Shown: piece by piece, positions 6,403 through 9,362 of the stretch
How positions within the stretch are numbered: position 1 is the stretch's first letter
Layout: each line of letters begins with the position of its first letter
From: Frankia sp.
GTDB lineage: Bacteria; Actinomycetota; Actinomycetes; Frankiales; Frankiaceae
Reading direction: 5' to 3'
DNA length: 9,362 nucleotides
NCBI GenBank assembly: GCA_019689615.1
Contig: JADGHD010000156.1
Location: forward strand, 1 to 9,362
Program-made: the position numbers and the translations under genes
The notes under the pieces: model-generated
The model's input: only the letters and a program-made list of their open reading frames with translations
Database searches by the model: none
What the model was told of the DNA's origin: nothing

Positions 6403-7437
6403 TCATGCGGGCGGCGGGGCGCCGTCGTCCGAGCTGTGGCCGGGGAAGACCTTCGCCGACGGGTCGACGACCGGGGCGGCGTTGTTGACCGCCGTGGCCA
6501 CCTCGCCGAACCCGGTGGCGATCAGGCGCACCTTGCCCGGGTACTCGGTGATGTCGCCGGCGGCGAAGATCCGCTCGACCCCGGTGAACATCGTGGTGTC
6601 GACCACGATGTGCCGCTTGTCGATGTTCAGGCCCCAGCGGGTGAGCGGGCCGAGGTCGGCGGTGAAGCCGAGCGCCGCGACGACGGCCTGCGCCTGCCGG
6701 ACGTGGCGCTCCTTTGTCCTGGTGTTGACCAGCTCGACCTTCTCCACCCACTCGTCGCCGCTGATCGAGGCCACCTCGGTGAACGTGAGCACCTCGGTGG
6801 AGCCGGCGAGCACCCGGTCGACGGTGTGCTGGTGGGCGCGGAACCGGTCCCGGCGGTGCACCAGGGTCACCGAGCGGGCGATCGGCTCCAGCGCCAGCGC
6901 CCAGTCGAACGCGCTGTCGCCACCGCCGACCACCACGACGTCCAGGTCGCGGTAGTCCTCCAGCCGGGGCACGAAGTAGACCAGGCCACGGCCCAGGTGC
7001 TGGGTGCCGGCCGGCAGCGGGCGCGGCGTGAACGTGCCGAGGCCACCGGTGATCACCACGACCTTCGCCCGGACGCGCAGGCCCTGGGCGCTGGTCACCA
7101 CCACGGCGTCCGGCTCGTGCTCGAGCTCGACCGCCTGGTGGCCGAGCAGGTAGGTGGGGTTGAACGGGGCCGCCTGGGCCACCAGGCTCTCGATCAGCTC
7201 ACGGCCGCGCACCGCAGGGAAGCCGGCGACGTCGTAGATCACCTTTTCCGGGTACATCGCGGTGACCTGGCCGCCCGGCTCGGGGAGCGAGTCCATGAGC
7301 GCCACGGACATGCCGCGGAACCCCGCGTAGTACGCGCCGAACAGCCCGGCCGGCCCTGCACCGATGATCAGCATGTCCACCGCGCGGGTCTGCGTGGACC
7401 CGGCGGCGCCCCCGGCCGCTACGGACGTGTCAGTCAC
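6403..7437 (-). CDS. thioredoxin-reductase-like ferredoxin-NADP+ reductase
   Basis: This 344-residue flavoprotein would transfer electrons from NADPH to ferredoxin. It has the FAD-binding GAGPAG (26-31), the TrxR/FNR-type PGGQVTAMYPEK region (54-65), the NADPH-binding GGGDSAFD (171-178) and the second FAD motif AAGD (292-295). The redox-active CxxC of true thioredoxin reductases is absent: the protein has no cysteine at all. This places it with YumC-type ferredoxin-NADP+ reductases. The C-terminal FPGHSSDDG is typical of that class. The GTG start at 7437 has GGGGAG (minus strand, 7448-7443) five bases ahead. It precedes the sirohydrochlorin chelatase in the same direction and faces the sulfite reductase operon, so a natural job is recharging the ferredoxin used by sulfite reductase. 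No ferredoxin gene is in the window. Confidence 0.92.
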   Translation of the reverse strand: MTDTSVAAGGAAGSTQTRAVDMLIIGAGPAGLFGAYYAGFRGMSVALMDSLPEPGGQVTAMYPEKVIYDVAGFPAVRGRELIESLVAQAAPFNPTYLLGHQAVELEHEPDAVVVTSAQGLRVRAKVVVITGGLGTFTPRPLPAGTQHLGRGLVYFVPRLEDYRDLDVVVVGGGDSAFDWALALEPIARSVTLVHRRDRFRAHQHTVDRVLAGSTEVLTFTEVASISGDEWVEKVELVNTRTKERHVRQAQAVVAALGFTADLGPLTRWGLNIDKRHIVVDTTMFTGVERIFAAGDITEYPGKVRLIATGFGEVATAVNNAAPVVDPSAKVFPGHSSDDGAPPPA

Positions 7438-7652
7438 TTGGTCTCCCCATCCGCCCCGCGGCCTGGGCCGCTGTGGCGTCGCCCGTCAACAGTCCTCGGG
7501 CCCTTCATACTGCCCGACGGCGGACCGACACGCCCGATCCACGACCATCGCGGCTGGTCGCGGCGCCGCCCGCCCGGCCGCGCGCGGGGGCTGTCCGCCC
7601 GTGGAGCGGGATCGTCCTACATCCGCCCCGCGGTTACGACCCGTCGGCCCAG

Positions 7653-7666
7653 GGGGAACGTTCCCC
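7653..7666. promoter_or_regulatory. 14-bp perfect palindrome, candidate operator
   Basis: GGGGAACGTTCCCC is a perfect palindrome ending one base before the first core of the 22-bp repeat array. It contains the only AACGTT centre I noticed in this intergenic region. A dimeric regulator could bind it. It does not match the actinobacterial LexA box (TCGAAC-N4-GTTCGA), and no regulator is assigned. Confidence 0.4.
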
Positions 7667-7667
7667 T

Positions 7668-7825
7668 CCGCCTGGCGGGGATGTCCGTCGCCCGCCAGGT
7701 GGGGGTCTGCGCCGTCCGCCCTGGCGGCAATGTCCGCCGTCCGCCCTGGCGGGAATGTCCGTCCGCCATGGCGGGAATGTCCGTCCGTCCTGGCGGGAAT
7801 GTCCGTCCGTCCTGGCGGGAATGTC
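7668..7825. repeat. array of six CCGCC/GGCGG palindromic cores, mostly 22 bp apart
   Basis: Cores of the form CCG(C/T)C-(N)N-GGCGG start at 7668, 7716, 7741, 7763, 7785 and 7807. The last four are exactly 22 bp apart; the two earlier intervals are 48 and 25 bp. The core at 7763-7774, CCGCCATGGCGG, is a perfect 12-bp palindrome. Most copies are followed by GGGAATGTCCGTC or GGCAATGTCCGCC. Between the first two cores lies an inverted half unit CCCGCCAGG (7691-7699), which with CCTGGCGGG (7671-7679) makes a 9-bp stem, extendable to 12 bp with one G-U pair. Copies at the downstream end are the most alike, suggesting recent duplication there. The 22-bp period puts all cores on one face of the helix. 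An operator array or an intergenic repeat family are both possible. Confidence 0.8.
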
Positions 7826-7834
7826 ACGGTCAGA

Positions 7835-7846
7835 ACTTGGACAAGT
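7835..7846. repeat. short interrupted palindrome ACTTG-GA-CAAGT
   Basis: Five-base arms ACTTG and CAAGT flank GA, 10 bases after the repeat array. It is one of the few AT-containing spots in this region and lies about 175 bp before the kinase start. It may be a weak binding site or chance. Confidence 0.2.
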
Positions 7847-7964
7847 CCGGCAGTGGGCGCCCGCCAGCGGCTACCGTCGGCACGACCAGGAGTTGTGGGC
7901 TCCGGCCCGCCCGCCGTGGGGGCGCTGGCCGCCGCGGCCCGCCCGGCCGCCACCGGTGGGGCGG

Positions 7965-7981
7965 AGATCACACTGTGATCT
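7965..7981. promoter_or_regulatory. 17-bp perfect inverted repeat at the kinase start, candidate operator
   Basis: AGATCACACTGTGATCT has perfect 8-base arms around a single C. It ends 3 bases before the first in-frame ATG (7985) and 39 bases before the preferred GTG start (8021) of the kinase gene, a position suited to a repressor blocking transcription or translation. The half-site order TCACA-N-TGTGA is opposite to the Crp consensus, so Crp is not proposed. Confidence 0.5.
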
Positions 7982-8020
7982 GGGATGGGTACCGTGGGTG
8001 GGGCGACGATCGGGGTGGCA

Positions 8021-9362
8021 GTGTCGGACCAGTCGGTGTGGACGGATCGGCCCAGCGCGGGGCCGCCGCTGCCCGGTGAGCCCCTGCGCCGGACCGACCC
8101 CCGGATGATCGGCCGTTACGAGCTGCTCCGGCGGCTCGGCTCCGGCGGGATGGGCGCCGTCTATCTGGGCCGCGACCCGAGCGGCCGCCGTGTCGCGATC
8201 AAGGTCATCCGCGCCGAGCTGGCCGACGACCCGGAGTTCCGGGCCCGGTTCGCCGACGAGGTGGCCGCCGTCCAGCGGGTCGAACGGGAGTTCGCCTTCT
8301 GCACCGCCGAGGTGCTCGACGCCGACCCGCACGCCCGCCGGCCGTACATGGTGACCGAGTTCATCGACGGCAAGCGGCTGGACGAGGTGGTCGAGGAGGG
8401 CGGCCCGCTCGGCCGGTCCACCCTGCAGGGCGTGGCGGTCGGGGTCGCCTCCGCGCTGACCGCGATCCACCGGGCCGGGATCGTCCACCGCGACCTCAAG
8501 CCCAGCAACGTCATGCTGTCCTACTCCGGGCCGCGCGTGATCGACTTCGGGATCGCCCGCGCGCTCGACGCGGTCGCCGGCCGCACCCGGTCGGGCATCG
8601 TGCTCGGCTCGCTCGGCTGGATGGCGCCGGAGCAGATGGAGGGCGACCCGGTCGGACCGGCCACCGACGTCTTCGCCTGGGGCCTGCTGATCGGCTACGC
8701 GGCGACCGGCTCCCACCCGTATGGCGACGGCACCTACCAGGAGGTCGCCGAGCGGGTGCTCACCGGCCGGCCGGACCTCAGCAGCGTGCCCGCGGACCTG
8801 CGCCCGCTGATCGAGGCGACGCTCGGCCGCGACCCGCGGCTGCGGCCGTCGGCCGAGCAGATCCTGCAGGCGCTGCTCGGCGAGCGGGCCGGGCGGTCCA
8901 GCCTGAGCGCCGCCGCCAGCCAGCTGCTCGACGGCACCTGGCCGGGCAGCGGTCGCAACCCGCTGGACCCGACCAGGCGGGCCGAGCTCGACCCGACCAG
9001 GCGGGCCGACCCGATGCCGCGCGGCGGCGGTCACGGCGGCTACGGGGACGCGAGCCCGCGCTCGTCCCATGACCGCTACGGCTCCGCCAGCCGCGGCGCC
9101 GACCCCTACGGCGCCGGCGGGCGCGGTTCCGCGGACTCCCGGCGGGGCGGCTACGGGTCCCCCGACCGCTACCCGGCCCCTGCCGGTTCGAACGACCGCT
9201 ACGCGGCCCCTGCCGGTCCGAACGACCGTTACGCCGACCCGTGGCCCGCGCCACCGGCCCGCCGGTCGGCCTCGGGCTACCCGGCGGGTGGCGCCGCGCC
9301 GGCCGGCCCGCCGCCCCGGGAGCAGCGCCGTCGCCAGCAGGGCTACATCCGCTACGAGGAGC
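8021..9362 (+). CDS. Hanks-type serine/threonine protein kinase (partial, runs off the window)
   Basis: The frame encodes 447 residues to the window edge with no stop. The kinase domain spans about residues 30-290 with all key motifs: glycine loop GSGGMGAVY (40-48), lysine K61 (VAIKV), catalytic loop HRDLKPSN (156-163, D158), D175 of DFGIAR, and APEQ (202-205). Thr and Ser in the activation segment (GRTRSGIVLGS) could be phosphorylated. After the domain comes a Gly/Pro/Tyr/Arg-rich tail with tandem repeats (DPTRRA and DRY-APAG units). In this family a membrane helix and extracellular sensor often follow, but would lie beyond 9362. The start is GTG 8021, preceded by a GGTGG-like site; GTG 8015 and ATG 7985 are in frame and possible. 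A palindrome at 7965-7981 and the repeat array upstream may control it. Substrates cannot be inferred. Confidence 0.93.
   Translation, partial: MSDQSVWTDRPSAGPPLPGEPLRRTDPRMIGRYELLRRLGSGGMGAVYLGRDPSGRRVAIKVIRAELADDPEFRARFADEVAAVQRVEREFAFCTAEVLDADPHARRPYMVTEFIDGKRLDEVVEEGGPLGRSTLQGVAVGVASALTAIHRAGIVHRDLKPSNVMLSYSGPRVIDFGIARALDAVAGRTRSGIVLGSLGWMAPEQMEGDPVGPATDVFAWGLLIGYAATGSHPYGDGTYQEVAERVLTGRPDLSSVPADLRPLIEATLGRDPRLRPSAEQILQALLGERAGRSSLSAAASQLLDGTWPGSGRNPLDPTRRAELDPTRRADPMPRGGGHGGYGDASPRSSHDRYGSASRGADPYGAGGRGSADSRRGGYGSPDRYPAPAGSNDRYAAPAGPNDRYADPWPAPPARRSASGYPAGGAAPAGPPPREQRRRQQGYIRYEE
8966..9013 (+). repeat. two 24-bp in-frame repeats in the kinase tail
   Basis: Two 24-base units encode DPTRRAEL (8966-8989) and DPTRRADP (8990-9013), with the first 20 bases identical. 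They sit just after the kinase domain in the juxtamembrane-type linker. The Thr next to two Arg residues could be a phosphorylation site. Confidence 0.75.
9164..9235 (+). repeat. 30-bp in-frame repeats in the kinase tail
   Basis: Two full 30-base units encode DRYPAPAGSN (9164-9193) and DRYAAPAGPN (9194-9223), followed by a partial third beginning DRYADP. They form part of a Tyr/Pro/Gly-rich, probably disordered tail that also has earlier DRYGS and DPYGA units. Confidence 0.75.

Larger units (their letters stand above)
7438..7984. other. 547-bp divergent intergenic region, no convincing gene
   Basis: The region separates the minus-strand ferredoxin reductase from the plus-strand kinase. Several frames stay open, but their translations contain no domain, and frames across the array merely repeat because 22 bp is not a multiple of three. 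A minus-strand TTGACG (7499-7494) is a possible -35 for the reductase without a convincing -10. From 7653 on, the region is filled with palindromes and repeats, annotated separately. Positions 7500-7650 show nothing recognisable. Confidence 0.6.

Noticed and set aside
6403..7437. Thioredoxin reductase
   Set aside because: The redox-active CxxC is missing; the protein contains no cysteine.
7668..7825. CRISPR array
   Set aside because: The period is only 22 bp with no unique spacers between conserved repeats, and no cas gene is present.
7486..7971. Protein-coding gene on the minus strand opposite the repeat array
   Set aside because: The open frame reads through 22-bp repeats, giving a periodic low-complexity translation with no domain or clear ribosome site.
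7965..7981. Crp/Fnr-type binding site
   Set aside because: The half sites are in the order TCACA-TGTGA with a one-base spacer, the reverse of the Crp arrangement.
6190..8079. Long plus-strand open frame over the reductase and intergenic region
   Set aside because: It is antisense to the reductase and chelatase, whose motifs are unmistakable; GC-rich DNA keeps the opposite frames open.

Overview
The window is very GC-rich with strong third-position G/C bias, several GTG starts, tightly overlapping genes and actinobacterial protein families. It looks like chromosomal DNA of a high-GC actinomycete, possibly Frankia-like. The genus is an inference from style, not from any marker gene. No rRNA, tRNA, transposase or CRISPR was seen.

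Layout. Positions 1-71 may hold the last codons of an upstream gene. At 277-981 (+) lies an orphan CheY-like receiver protein with a long low-complexity N-terminal extension. A comparatively AT-rich regulatory stretch follows (about 1071-1160). It contains an interrupted 22-bp inverted repeat and leads into a short upstream ORF (1160-1282) of the HVDL-type 'putative leader peptide' class found ahead of actinobacterial sulfur genes. A nested hairpin region (1293-1338) follows. The sulfur assimilation operon then runs on the + strand: ferredoxin-dependent sulfite reductase (1436-3160), a 72-residue two-CxxC zinc-ribbon-like protein (3157-3375), an iron-sulfur adenylyl-sulfate reductase CysH (3375-4049), and a uroporphyrinogen-III methyltransferase/synthase fusion (4110-5894). 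Converging on it from the minus strand are a TrxR-like ferredoxin-NADP+ reductase (7437-6403) and a CbiX/SirB-type sirohydrochlorin chelatase (6359-5910). The two convergent units are separated by 15 bp, with a hairpin across the junction.

Functionally the block is coherent. CysH reduces activated sulfate to sulfite, and the siroheme/4Fe-4S enzyme reduces sulfite to sulfide. The fusion protein starts siroheme synthesis and the chelatase finishes it. The flavoprotein can recharge the ferredoxin that feeds sulfite reductase. The precorrin-2 dehydrogenase step, the sulfate activation genes and the ferredoxin itself are not in the window.

The 547-bp divergent region 7438-7984 has no convincing gene but is rich in structure: a 14-bp perfect palindrome, an array of six CCGCC/GGCGG palindromic cores (the last four exactly 22 bp apart), and a 17-bp perfect palindrome just before a Hanks-type Ser/Thr protein kinase. 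The kinase (8021 to beyond the window end) has a Gly/Pro/Tyr/Arg-rich repetitive tail.
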